Positions 35,714 to 43,912 of a DNA stretch of 64,000 nt are shown piece after piece. Positions within the stretch are counted from its first letter, which is position 1. Each line of letters starts with the position of its first letter. The stretch is from CAVUWL01 sp963787415 (lineage in GTDB: Bacteria > Actinomycetota > Thermoleophilia > Solirubrobacterales > 70-9), in contig CAWBCO010000003.1 in NCBI GenBank assembly GCA_963787415.1, forward strand, positions 744,001 through 808,000, given 5' to 3'. The translations under genes and the position numbers were made by a program. The notes below the pieces were generated by a model. The model was not told the DNA's origin, did no database searches, and was given only the letters and a program-made list of their open reading frames with translations.

Positions 35714-36045
35714 GGGGCGACTCGAGCCGGTTGGCAAGCGGGGGTGGGCATGGACTCGATTCAACACCGCTCTGTCACAGGCAGGCGCGTGACTCGGCCC
35801 GCCGATCACAGTCGCGATTGTTCGCCGGTGCATGACGGTGGAGTGCCTGTCTCCTTCAAGGTGGCCAGTGCGTTGGATGGTGGCCGGTCGAGTCATGGGT
35901 CGATTTTCGGAAGGAGGTGAAACTCCACCCGACAGTCTCCGATATCCCAAATTGGGGCCGAATATTCTTAGGTTTGGCCCGTTGGGCCTTGGGTAGTGCA
36001 ATTCTCAGCAGGGTCTAGAACGCGGATCTAGAAATGGGAGGACGG
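35714..36045. other. Intergenic region, no gene seen
   Basis: 332 bases. It has a short GGCCC-GTT-GGGCC hairpin at 35976-35988 without a following T run, so it is not a terminator. No other feature. Confidence 0.4.
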
Positions 36046-36321
36046 ATGCTGTACTCAGTTGTAAACATCGCCATAGTGGTCGAGATCGCAGTAACCGCCC
36101 TCTTGCTGCTCGGAGCCGCAGTGCGGGTGATCATGACTCGCCATGACTTTCGAGTACGGGAGCAATTCCTGCTAGCTGTGGCTGAGAAGCCAGGAACCAC
36201 TGTGGCTGAGCTCGCGGTTAAGCTCGGCGTTGACCGTAGATTGCTATATCCGGTGGCGAGCAAGCTCCAAGCTGAGAAAGAGATCAGCAGGTGGGGCGCC
36301 GGGTTCGCGGCTGGCGCCTAG
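36046..36321 (+). CDS. Membrane-anchored winged-helix protein
   Basis: 91 residues: one transmembrane helix MLYSVVNIAIVVEIAVTALL ending at about residue 30, followed by a small DNA-binding-like domain. The domain reads FLLAVAEKPGTTVAELAVKL then GVDRRLLYPVASKLQAEKEI and SRWGAGFAAG, the same as in the gene at 42440. GGGAGG just before ATG 36046 decides the start; the ATG at 36034 is too early. A membrane-tied winged helix may sense a signal and bind DNA. This is an inference. Confidence 0.6.
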   Translation: MLYSVVNIAIVVEIAVTALLLLGAAVRVIMTRHDFRVREQFLLAVAEKPGTTVAELAVKLGVDRRLLYPVASKLQAEKEISRWGAGFAAGA

Positions 36322-36395
36322 CTGTAGAGCTCCTCGCTGAAGGTTCGGACACGGATCATTTTCGACTACAACGGGTTGAAGCAGAAACCGCAGCG

Positions 36396-36647
36396 CTAAG
36401 ACAAGGCTTCTAGCGCTTCAGACCCAGCCTCGAGTAGCTGCCAGTATTCGCCTACCTTCGCATCGTCAAGACGCTGGACGTATTCTGCCTCGCCAAGTCT
36501 GAGAAGGTCTCGATCCACTTCTTTCGTGGTCAGCTTCGATTTCTTCGCGATGCTGAGGATCGTTTTTTCAGCGAAGGGGGCGCCAGGCGGCAATCTCAGA
36601 GCTTTTAGGACACGTCGCTCGTCGTCGGTGAGGTCGATGTTTGCCAT
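36396..36647 (-). CDS. Small winged-helix-like protein
   Basis: 83 residues beginning MANIDLTDDERRVLKALRLP, then SIAKKSKLTTKEVDRDLLRL and GEYWQLLEAGSEALEAL. The pattern of helices with a helix-turn-helix in the middle fits an MarR/ArsR-like domain. It opens with DUF-type DxxERRVLxAL, common in HTH proteins. Function unknown. Confidence 0.5.
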   Translation of the reverse strand: MANIDLTDDERRVLKALRLPPGAPFAEKTILSIAKKSKLTTKEVDRDLLRLGEAEYVQRLDDAKVGEYWQLLEAGSEALEALS

Positions 36648-36868
36648 GCCAGGAGATTAGCGCTCGCCCGGCCTGTGGAAGTTCTCGGCGCCGCCGTCGA
36701 GGCGCACTCAAACCAACTGCTGGTGTCCTGATCGGCGAAAGGTCGGAACTCGCCATAAACCTGGAGTATCCAAAGCTCGGCATCGACCCGAATCGAAAGC
36801 CACCGGTCGTCGCAGTCGCTGCGGTGCTCCTCTACGAGCTTCCGCTGACGCTCAGCGTGTCATCGCCG

Positions 36869-37507
36869 TTAGTGCGGGAGCCTGACAGGGTGCGGACTTG
36901 GCTTCTTTGGCTGTGGGAGTTCGGCTTCATTGCAGCTCTTGCACAACTCCGATGCGACTGTGGCCAACATTTCCTTGATCCCGGCGACCTCTTCCTTGGC
37001 GACAATGAATACGTCATTGCGGACCTGGAGATAACCGATAGTGCCGCCTTCGTTGTTGATTATAAAGTAAGCGCGCGTCCCGACTCCGTGTAGCTGGTAG
37101 CGCGAACTTTCGGGTGGTGACGGAAAGGCAAGGAGTAGGTTGTGACGCCTGCCGTGGGTTTCGAACTCGTCGCGGGGCTCTACGCCCATCTCATCGGCGC
37201 CCACATTCTTATCCGGAGTGGGATCTGATTCGGTCGGTTCGGGGGGGTTGAACTGACAGCTGGTGAAAAAGCCGGAGGAGCCCGACCGGCCTTCTTCGGC
37301 GCGGGAAAAGGCACCGCTGGCGAGGGTGCTTTCGGTGACGGTACCCGGGAAGTCCTCGATCGTCAGTAGCCCTTGACAACCCACGTTGGGAAGCATCTTC
37401 AGGCTGGGCAATTGCTTGGACTTAGCAATGGCGCTCGCCACGCCGATCGATAGGCAGCCGATGGCCAGGACCGAAAGAGAAAGAAGTAGATGCTTACCAT
37501 GGATCAA
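36869..37507 (-). CDS. Secreted protein, function unknown
   Basis: 212 residues. TTG 37507 is chosen because a ribosome site GCGGAGGACC lies 8-13 bases upstream and it gives LIHGKHLLLSLSVLAIGCLS followed by IGVASA, a good signal peptide. The mature part has cysteines near PNVGCQGLLT and FTSCQFNPPEP and a C-terminal SELCKSCNEAELPQPKKPSP. Divergent from the collagen-like remnant at 37686, with about 180 bases between them. Confidence 0.6.
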   Translation of the reverse strand: MIHGKHLLLSLSVLAIGCLSIGVASAIAKSKQLPSLKMLPNVGCQGLLTIEDFPGTVTESTLASGAFSRAEEGRSGSSGFFTSCQFNPPEPTESDPTPDKNVGADEMGVEPRDEFETHGRRHNLLLAFPSPPESSRYQLHGVGTRAYFIINNEGGTIGYLQVRNDVFIVAKEEVAGIKEMLATVASELCKSCNEAELPQPKKPSPHPVRLPH

Positions 37508-37685
37508 CGCAGGTCCTCCGCACCGTCGCCTTCTGTTGAGGCGATGACCATAGCTCAGAACGTTGGCGCGGGGGCCACTCAAGTTGCGTGTCCTGCCCTT
37601 AGCGGTTCTACTGGGGCACCTTGCGGCTATCTGCACCGTCTGCATAGGCTGATTTGGCTCGTCAATCAAACGACCGGGAGATCAA

Positions 37686-38502
37686 ATGAGACCGATCCGA
37701 AGCAACTGACCTATGCCAACGTCATGGTAACGATCCTTGCGTTTGTCGTGCTTGGGGGTGGTGCTGCCTTCGCAGCCACCAAGCTCGGCAAGAACAGCGT
37801 AGGCACCGCTCAGCTAAGGAACGGTGCCGTGGACGGGCTCGAAGGTCAAGGAAGGAACCTTGCTAGCCGGCGACTCGCCTCCGGTCAGCTGCCGGTTGGA
37901 CAGAATGGTGCACAGGGGGCAACGGAGCCACTGGTGCCACGGGCGAAATGGGGACTCCCGGTGTAAGCGGGAAGGACGGTGAAACCGGAGCCAAGGGAGA
38001 AACAGGCGCCTCAGGTAAACAAGGTGAACAGGGCCTCACCGGAGAAACTGGAGCGAGAGGGGAAAACGGCCTTCCAGGCGCTCCTGGGGCGCCGGGTAGC
38101 CCCGGTGCACCTGGTCCACAGGGCGAAAAAGGAGCAGAAGGCTCACCCTGGACCGCTGGTGGCACGCTGCCGAGCGGAAAAACCGAGACCGGACTTTGGG
38201 GTGGTGCAGTGGGAGGCAACCCGGGAAGCGCATTGGTAAGCCTTGCCTCCTTTTCGATCCTTCTGGCGACGCCGCCGCATCTCCTATATGTGGCTCCAGA
38301 AGCGAAACCAACCACCGAATGCCCCGGAGAAGTCGACAATCCTGAAGCCGCTTCCGGCTTTGCCTGTTTCTACACCGGGGAGATCGGCAGCGGCGCGGTG
38401 GTCTTCGTACTAAATGCCTATACGAGTGGGGCCGAGATCGAGATTGGCAGCGAAGGTCTCGAAGCCTATGCATTCGGAGCGTTCGCTGTAACGGGCAATT
38501 AG
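37686..38502 (+). pseudogene. Collagen-like secreted protein, several frameshifts
   Basis: ATG 37686 follows GGGAGATCAA. Four frame changes (about 37701, 37831, 37870 and 37925) are needed to read, in order, MRPIRKQLTYANVM, then GGGAAFAATKLGKNSVGTAQ, then AVTGSKVKEGTLLAG, GQLPVGQNGAQGATGATG and finally the open frame MGTPGVSGKDGETGAKGETG to the end. The Gly-X-Y part covers about 55 residues, followed by a non-repeat C-terminal domain with cysteines (TECPGEV, FACFYTGE). It is a paralogue of the intact gene at 39286. The indels fall at single bases in short runs, so either decay or consensus error is possible. Confidence 0.7.
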
Positions 38503-38650
38503 TCCCGGCGAGGTCAGGGACGTGAACGGCCAAAGTCCGGATGGCACCACGGCTGTTTAGGCCTCCGCCTTCTAAGCGGCCGCCGCACTCGGGCGGCAAT
38601 CAGCCAGTGATTCTCAGCGGCAGGCCGCGAGGGGGAGAGACGCCCGCAGG

Positions 38651-39007
38651 CGGTCCGCAATGCAAAGGCTCTGCACAAGACGGCTATCAAGACTGCGAAC
38701 GTCGAGCTAGCCAAGCTGGGCATCGAGCCGATCAGCGAATCTGTACCCCGCATTCGCTGCGCCTACCTACGCCTCGATGCGAGCAGCCCCACGAGACGAC
38801 TCGGTCTACATCGCCGAACAGCTCGGGCACCGCGACGTTGCCTTCACTCCCAGCATTTATCAGCGGGCAACTAAACGGCGCGAGAAGCTCGCAGGAGAGC
38901 TCCTGGCGGCCTACGATTGGGCACTGATGGGCACGGAGAGGCCAACAGCCGCTCCGGTGACCTCGAAGGCTTCCCGGCCACAACGCAGGAAACCCGCATG
39001 CAAAGCT
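38651..39007 (+). pseudogene. Tyrosine integrase remnant, C-terminal part
   Basis: Two frames together give the catalytic end of a phage-type integrase. Frame one has KTAIKTANVELAKLGIEPIS and HSLR (His-x-x-Arg box), and after a shift near 38762 frame two has DDSVYIAEQLGHRDVAFTPS and IYQRATKRREKLAGELL (His and catalytic Tyr). The N-terminal two-thirds is missing. It ends about 16 bases before tRNA-Gly, without a stop of its own; the frame runs on into the tRNA. This is the debris of an integrated element. Confidence 0.7.
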
Positions 39008-39022
39008 AGAATCCGCCATCGT

Positions 39023-39096
39023 GCGGCTGTAGCTCAGTTGGCTAGAGCGTCTGCTTGCCATGCAGAAGGTCGAGGGTTCGAGTCCCTTCAGCCGCT
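39023..39096 (+). tRNA. tRNA-Gly (anticodon GCC)
   Basis: Cloverleaf: acceptor GCGGCTG pairs with CAGCCGC; D-arm GCTC...GAGC; anticodon stem TCTGC/GCAGA around loop TTGCCAT, anticodon GCC for Gly codon GGC/GGT; T-arm GAGGG TTCGAGT CCCTT. 74 nt; the 3' CCA is not encoded (TTTT follows). An integrase remnant lies immediately upstream. Confidence 0.95.
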
Positions 39097-39285
39097 TTTG
39101 TTCTGTCTCAGGGTTATGCCGCGGCAGGCCGGGACACAAGCGTTTAATTCGTGTCTTTGCGGGGTCTACCGCGACCGCTCAAGTTGCCTCGTTGCTCTAT
39201 CAGCGTCTATACGAGGCGCCTTGCGATCTGTCGGAGGTTCTCCGTAGGCTGCCCAGCTTCAACCTCAACAAAGGGGAGATTTCGC

Positions 39286-39978
39286 GTGAGAACGATCCAT
39301 AGGAAACTGACTTATGCCAACGTGATGTCCACGATCGCTGTATTCCTTGTGCTTGGTGGAGGCGTCGCCTTCGCGGCGACCAAGCTTGGCAAGAACAGCG
39401 TAGGCACCGCTCAATTGAAGAACGGCGCCGTGACGGCGGCCAAGGTCAAGAGCGGATCGCTGATGGCGAGTAACTTCGCCCCCGGACAGCTCCCGGCCGA
39501 AAAAATTGGCGGTGCGGGCGTACCGGGTGCTCAAGGGGTTCCAGGAAAAGAAGGACCGCAGGGTCCCGGTGCATCCCAGATCACCTTCAACCTGCCGGCA
39601 TCGACGAGCCCGACCTTCAGCAAGGTTGGCAGCGCTTCCGGCTTCAACCTCGAAGCCGAGTGTAAAGAAAATGCTGGAACGCACGCCGTGATTCTCGAAA
39701 TGAACTACACCTCTGCGGTATCGGTGCAGTTCATGCAGACCGAATCCAAATCAATCAACGACGCGCCAACAGAAACGGCAGTCTCGTCCTTCACCGAGCC
39801 GGCAGAGTCGGAACCATCATTCTGGGAGAGCCTGGAAGCTAAAGAAGGAAAGCAATCAATGGAACGATTCAACGGGAACGTCGTCAGTCCCAAGCTGATC
39901 ACCTCCGAAAGCTATGTAGTCAAGGGCGGCCCAAACGGAAACTGCGAAGCCGCCGTCGGCTCCATCCCGGCAAGCTGA
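39286..39978 (+). CDS. Secreted collagen-like/leader-family protein
   Basis: 230 residues. GTG 39286 with AAAGGGGAGATTTCGC before it. The leader is MRTIHRKLTYANVMSTIAVF then LVLGGGVAFAATKLGKNSVG. Next come TAQLKNGAVTAAKVKSGSLM and a short collagen-like stretch (GVPGAQGVPGKEGPQGPG). The C-terminal domain is beta-type with two cysteines (LEAECKENAG and NGNCEAAVG). The same leader occurs in the broken gene at 37686. Exported, surface role inferred. A hairpin terminator lies 114 bases after the stop. Confidence 0.75.
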   Translation: MRTIHRKLTYANVMSTIAVFLVLGGGVAFAATKLGKNSVGTAQLKNGAVTAAKVKSGSLMASNFAPGQLPAEKIGGAGVPGAQGVPGKEGPQGPGASQITFNLPASTSPTFSKVGSASGFNLEAECKENAGTHAVILEMNYTSAVSVQFMQTESKSINDAPTETAVSSFTEPAESEPSFWESLEAKEGKQSMERFNGNVVSPKLITSESYVVKGGPNGNCEAAVGSIPAS

Positions 39979-40091
39979 CCGAACTGAGCACGTGAGTAGA
40001 GCCGCTCTGTGAGGAGACCGCGTAGCCGCAACTAGCGCAATTGGCGTTGACGGATTACTTTCCGTCCAGAATGCTACTCACAGGTAACTTG

Positions 40092-40123
40092 GCCCGGATG
40101 GCACCCGCCGTCCGGGCTTTTTT
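40092..40123 (+). terminator. Intrinsic terminator
   Basis: Stem GCCCGGA / TCCGGGC (7 bp) with a 12-base loop, followed by six T. It lies downstream of the 39286 gene and is the best such structure in the window. Confidence 0.75.
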
Positions 40124-40199
40124 CGCCGTCGAAGCGGCTGTCCTAGCTGACTTGCCGGTGCTTCGGACGTTCGGTTAGTCTCTCGCGCCACGACTCCGG

Positions 40200-40490
40200 C
40201 TGGAACGACTGCGACGAGCTCAGCCGATCGGTTTACCTACACAGGGCCTTCGGTGCCTCCGGTTGCTCCGATGCCGCAGTGGGGTTGCGCGCGACGGTTT
40301 TATGCATCGTCCCTAAGCTGAAGGGCAAGAAGCTGAAGACTTCCTAGAAAGGTGTTGTTGACAGGCGAATGCAGGCTCGGCAAGGTCAAGGGCAAAAAGA
40401 GCAGCTCGGCGAAGATGAAGACTCAAAAGCCCAAGCCGGGGACTGTTCTGACCGCTGGCTCGAAGGTGAACGTCACCGTTAAGTGGCGGT
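40200..40490 (+). pseudogene. Remnant of an exported IPT/PASTA-type protein
   Basis: Pieces in shifting frames: DRFTYTGPSVPPVAPMPQW (a pattern ending IPT/TIG-domain proteins of this group), then CIVPKLKGKKLKTS followed by TAG, then ECRLGKVKGKKSSSAKMKTQ and KPKPGTVLTAGSKVNVTVKW, which together match a PASTA domain. At least two frame breaks and an in-frame stop. It is too damaged to function. Confidence 0.55.
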
Positions 40491-40534
40491 GCTTTGGGGC
40501 CGCAGGCGACCGTTCTTTCGTTCGATTAGGTGTT

Positions 40535-41055
40535 CTACAGCGGACAGATGTTTTCCAAGTCCTTAGTGAGAACGGCCTCGCTCGTTACGCCGCCCGGCGC
40601 CGCCAGCTTTTGCAATTCTGACCATGCTGCCGATAGTTCGCTGGCGTTGGCCTTGGGACAGCCTTCTTTGAGCTTGCTTTCAGCTTCAGCGCGATACCCT
40701 TTGGTCAGATCGAGCATCGCCGCAGTCCGCGCCTGGTTCTCAAATACCGGTCGGCCACTCTCCTGTTTCTCGATGTGCTTGGCCGAACTTTCGATTGCGC
40801 GCAATGCCTGCTGAGCTTCGGGAGATTCAGGCGACGGGGAGGTAGCGGTCACTCCAACCTCCTTGCAGCTGCCCTTCAAGTCGGGAGGGATGCCCCCGAT
40901 GCTTCGCGGGACTGAAGGCAGTTCTCCTTCAGTTCTGCGTTCACGCCTTTGGGATTGGTAGTTCCCGTTGATCCGCCGCCACTGCTTCCACATCCAGTAG
41001 CGAGAACAGCAATCATCGGGCCGAGTGCGATCAGGACAGAGTGTCGTCGAGACAT
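40535..41055 (-). pseudogene. Lipoprotein, frameshifted
   Basis: The N-terminal frame gives SRRHSVLIALGPMIAVLATG then Cys, a lipoprotein signal (lipobox LATGC), and NAELKENCLQS. The C-terminal frame gives GIPPDLKGSCKEVGV and later QQALRAIESSAKHIEKQESG and CPKANASELSAAWSELQKLA to the stop at 40535. The two join near 40895-40920, so one indel separates them. Otherwise it is a cysteine-containing exported helical protein. Function unknown. Confidence 0.6.
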
Positions 41056-41305
41056 GAGGGCCCGCAACCTATCCGATTCAACCGGGTGCTGTGACTACGA
41101 GCGAGTCGTGCAAGCGGAAGAGGCCAAGAGTTGCGCCCAGACCGCCGGGTCCTGCAGGTGTCGGTTAAACCCCAGTCATCGGAAGCCTTCTCGATCGATT
41201 CTAGCCCGTGCATTCGTTGTGGGATCCGCTTCGTTTCGTGCCCTTCCAAAGCGAACGGCGTCGATGCCTCGACAGCGACCCGCAGGGTGGCATGGCTGCT
41301 CGGAC

Positions 41306-41503
41306 TCACACTGTGAAGGAGGAACCGGCGTGCACGACGACATTGGCCGCCAACTCCGTAATGACCAGTGCAAGGTCATCCACCAGACCGCCGTGGTATC
41401 CCCAATGCTCTGGCGCGCCAACCACCAACAGTCCGAGTTGCTTTAAAAAACCAGTCAAAAGGTCGATGGGGCCCATCGCTTCGCCTTTAACGCGAAGCGT
41501 CAA
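41306..41503 (-). pseudogene. Fragment of a histidine-kinase-like ATPase
   Basis: 65 residues ending LVDDLALVITELAANVVVHA then GSSFTV. The E-L-x-x-N-x-x-x-H pattern is the N-box of HATPase_c anti-sigma/kinase proteins (compare RsbW-type proteins, SELVTNAVRHA). The G-boxes that should follow are missing, so this is the first half of such a domain only. Low confidence. Confidence 0.35.
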
Positions 41504-41504
41504 C

Positions 41505-41591
41505 CTAGCCGGCGCTGCCGCGCCTGCTCAAGCCATAGATGAAGGCGAAGAACGCAAAGACCCCGAATATGGTCACGGTGTCGATATTCAT
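41505..41591 (-). CDS. Possible 28-residue single-helix peptide
   Basis: MNIDTVTIFGVFAFFAFIYG then LSRRGSAG: a hydrophobic helix with a basic end. Size and form resemble small membrane subunits such as KdpF-type peptides, but there is no partner gene and no clear ribosome site. Weak call. Confidence 0.25.
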   Translation of the reverse strand: MNIDTVTIFGVFAFFAFIYGLSRRGSAG

Positions 41592-41648
41592 AGGAAGAGG
41601 ATCGGCATGAGGCCGCATTGGCTTGAGCGATCTAGCCTCGGAAGTTGC

Positions 41649-41741
41649 TTATTCCCAATCCGCCGGGAGGCGGGAAATCAGCGCGAGGAGGACAACCGCG
41701 GCTGTAAGGCTGGCGGTTGTGACGAGGATTAGGGATTCCAT
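41649..41741 (-). CDS. Possible 30-residue single-helix peptide
   Basis: MESLILVTTASLTAAVVLLA then LISRLPADWE: one hydrophobic helix and an acidic end. It lies 57 bases upstream of the other micro-ORF on the same strand. No strong ribosome site. Weak call. Confidence 0.25.
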   Translation of the reverse strand: MESLILVTTASLTAAVVLLALISRLPADWE

Positions 41742-41874
41742 CGCAATCAGCTCGGAAGGATTGGGGTGGGGCTTTAGTCTTGGGTCGCGAACTGCGGAAA
41801 CCCGATCAGCATCGACTATATAAGCCTGTCCAGCAGAGAAGAGGCGAAAAATTTTGCATATAGGCAGCATCTTC

Positions 41875-41897
41875 TTCTGGCCGAGACTCGGCCAGAA
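41875..41897. repeat. Perfect 23-base palindrome
   Basis: Arms TTCTGGCCGAG and CTCGGCCAGAA around a single A. No gene covers it. It could be a dyad operator or a hairpin. Confidence 0.7.
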
Positions 41898-42439
41898 ATG
41901 CCGGGTGCCTGCTCAATCGCTTCGTTCCAGGCCCGTGACGAGTTCATGATCGCCTGAATTGTCCTGCAGAGGTCTGGCATCCGCTTGACTCCTGCATCAC
42001 CCCTGGTTCGAACACCAACTGAGGTTGTTCGAGGCACAGCTACGGAAGCGGTCGAGCGAGGCAAGTTGAGAAGTCTTTCCTGTGCGTGGAGCTTTGAGGC
42101 AAGAGCAGGTTTATGGGTTCAGCCCCCAAGAATGGAGCTTCGCGCTTCGATTCGATGACGCAACTCTGGATGATGCGCTCGATCAAGGGGTTCGTCAAAT
42201 GCGGATCAAGGGTCGCCCGTGGATGGCCCATATCACAGGAGCGATCCTGAGAGGAATAGAATCTCACAGGATCTGACCGCGGGTGAAGCCCGTCCATTTG
42301 AGACATTTGCATCGCTTCGATCATCAAACAACCAATCGGCACAAAACCCTTCGACACCTGTATATCTGCAGCAGCGAAGGCTAGAGAGCCACTTCGTTCT
42401 TGACTATCCAATCTTCGGCTCTCGCTGAAAGGACTTTTC
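41898..42439. other. Gene-poor stretch
   Basis: About 540 bases with no supported gene. Short frames at 42082-42441 lack family features. It should hold the promoter of the 42440 gene. Confidence 0.4.
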
Positions 42440-42811
42440 ATGTCAGATGGATTACAGGAAGCACGGGCTTTGATAAAGCAGGCGATTGCTGAGATCGATC
42501 AGGAGCGGGACCAGCTCCAGAGTGTTCTCTCAGCTTTTGCGGCGACTGCACGCTCCAGTACTGATTTACCGGCGCGCAAACCTCGTCAGAGCATAAAACG
42601 ACGCCGGCGGGCCCGTAGAGGCAAACGAGCCGCTCGCGGCCAGCGCGCAGAGCAGTTTCTTGCTGCAATAGCCGAGAAGCCAGGAGCGACCGTGAGTGAG
42701 ATCGCAAAGAAACTAGGTGTGGAGCGGACTTCTCTCTATCCCGTAGCAAAAAAACTCCGCGCCGAGAAACGAATTTCAAAGAGAGGCAGTGGCTTCGCGG
42801 TTAGACCCTAA
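42440..42811 (+). CDS. Winged-helix protein with basic linker
   Basis: 123 residues. An N-terminal helix (DGLQEARALIKQAIAEIDQE) is followed by a strongly basic linker (SIKRRRRARRGKRAARGQR) and a winged-helix domain. That domain reads FLAAIAEKPGATVSEIAKKL, then GVERTSLYPVAKKLRAEKRI and SKRGSGFAV, the same module as in the 36046 protein. AAAGGA precedes the ATG. The linker should bind nucleic acid. Probable chromatin-associated or regulatory protein; no target known. Confidence 0.6.
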   Translation: MSDGLQEARALIKQAIAEIDQERDQLQSVLSAFAATARSSTDLPARKPRQSIKRRRRARRGKRAARGQRAEQFLAAIAEKPGATVSEIAKKLGVERTSLYPVAKKLRAEKRISKRGSGFAVRP

Positions 42812-43147
42812 CTGATGCCAAGGCGCCGAGGCATCCGCTAGCTCCAAAAAGTCGCGGCACGTGTCGCGCGATCCGGTAGCTTGGTATTCAGCCACTCGAG
42901 CGAGGATCGATATGATTCGATTGAGGTACCGGGCCGCGCTGAAAATGGCGAGATCCTGCCATGGCCACGCTGCGGGAGATCGTTTGAGCGGGTGGGAGAC
43001 TGGCCAACGCAAATTCGACTGGGGGGATTCAGATCGGTTCTGCCCGTTGATGAGCAAGCCGGTTGACGCCCTTTCTGCGGTACTCGCAACCGGGTATGGC
43101 GGCGATCGCTGGCGTTGGGTCTTGAGTACCGTGGATAATGGAAAGGA
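42812..43147. other. Intergenic region, no gene seen
   Basis: 336 bases; several short frames without family features. No RNA or repeat recognised. Confidence 0.4.
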
Positions 43148-43504
43148 ATGGGACGCAATCCCAACAGCTCAATTTCGATCTCACAGCGCAATCTTGTCGC
43201 CGGGATCATTGGCGTGTGCATCCTGAGTGCAGCCATCGGCACAGGGGTGACGTTGCTTGCTAAGACAGGGCCCTCTGGACAACGCGGCCCTGCTGGTGCC
43301 CGCGGACTACGAGGCTTTCCAGGTGCTGAAGGTCGAGAAGGGGAACGAGGCTCGCGAGGACCACAAGGGCCCGAAGGTTCCGAAGGCGAAGGCTCTCGAC
43401 CGAACTCCAGTCTTGAATCGCTCGAATCCGAAGTCGAACAGCTGAGAGGGGAAGTCGCAAATCTCGAAACCGCCTGTGAAGAATCCGGGGCGAGTAACTG
43501 CTAG
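43148..43504 (+). CDS. Small collagen-like membrane protein
   Basis: 118 residues: one transmembrane helix (LVAGIIGVCILSAAIGTGVT), then about 12 Gly-X-Y triplets (GPSGQRGPAGARGLRGFPGA and so on), then a coiled coil (SLESLESEVEQLRGEVANLE) ending in Cys. Collagen-like stalk followed by a trimer-forming coil is a common design of bacterial surface proteins. Intact frame. Function unknown. Confidence 0.65.
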   Translation: MGRNPNSSISISQRNLVAGIIGVCILSAAIGTGVTLLAKTGPSGQRGPAGARGLRGFPGAEGREGERGSRGPQGPEGSEGEGSRPNSSLESLESEVEQLRGEVANLETACEESGASNC

Positions 43505-43912
43505 GCGATCGTCATTCGGGTACCCCTCCTAGGCGTGCCAACAGCTCTTTATGCAGGTGGAGGACGATGGCCATCGACCCAGACATAATCGGAGCTCGAC
43601 GACCAGCGTGATTCGCGCTAGCAGAGTCTTCCGCTTGTGGCGAGCCACTCTTTCCCATCGAAGCCCTATCGGGATGCGGTGTCGCGGCTGAGCAAATACA
43701 GCCTGGTACGCCAAAGTTGTAGGTGTGGAGGGAAAGATCGCGGGCTATACAGGACTCGGAACGCGTCTTGGCGCGCCCTGGGGCGGTCAGCACCAAAGAG
43801 CTCCCGCGGTGGGTCTGGAGGCCGGTCGATGTGCACCGGGGGTTGCGGACGAGAATTTTCCTTCTCCAAGACTTGCTCCTATGGATGATGAATGGCCTAC
43901 CATCCCAGATCT
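43505..43912. other. Intergenic region, no gene seen
   Basis: 408 bases downstream of the glycosyltransferase stop (which reads in from the other strand). Frames here are short and unlikely to be genes. Confidence 0.4.

Noticed and set aside
37948..38160. Regular repeats that could pass for a CRISPR array
   Set aside because: They are Gly-X-Y codons with a 9-base rhythm, not identical repeats with unique spacers of constant length.
38777..39247. Open frame of 156 codons running through tRNA-Gly
   Set aside because: Its second half (AVAQLARASACHAEGRGFES-type text) is the spurious translation of the tRNA itself. Only the integrase part before 39007 is meaningful.
42861..43226. 121-codon plus-strand frame overlapping the collagen-like gene
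   Set aside because: No family feature and it overlaps the better-supported 43148 gene.
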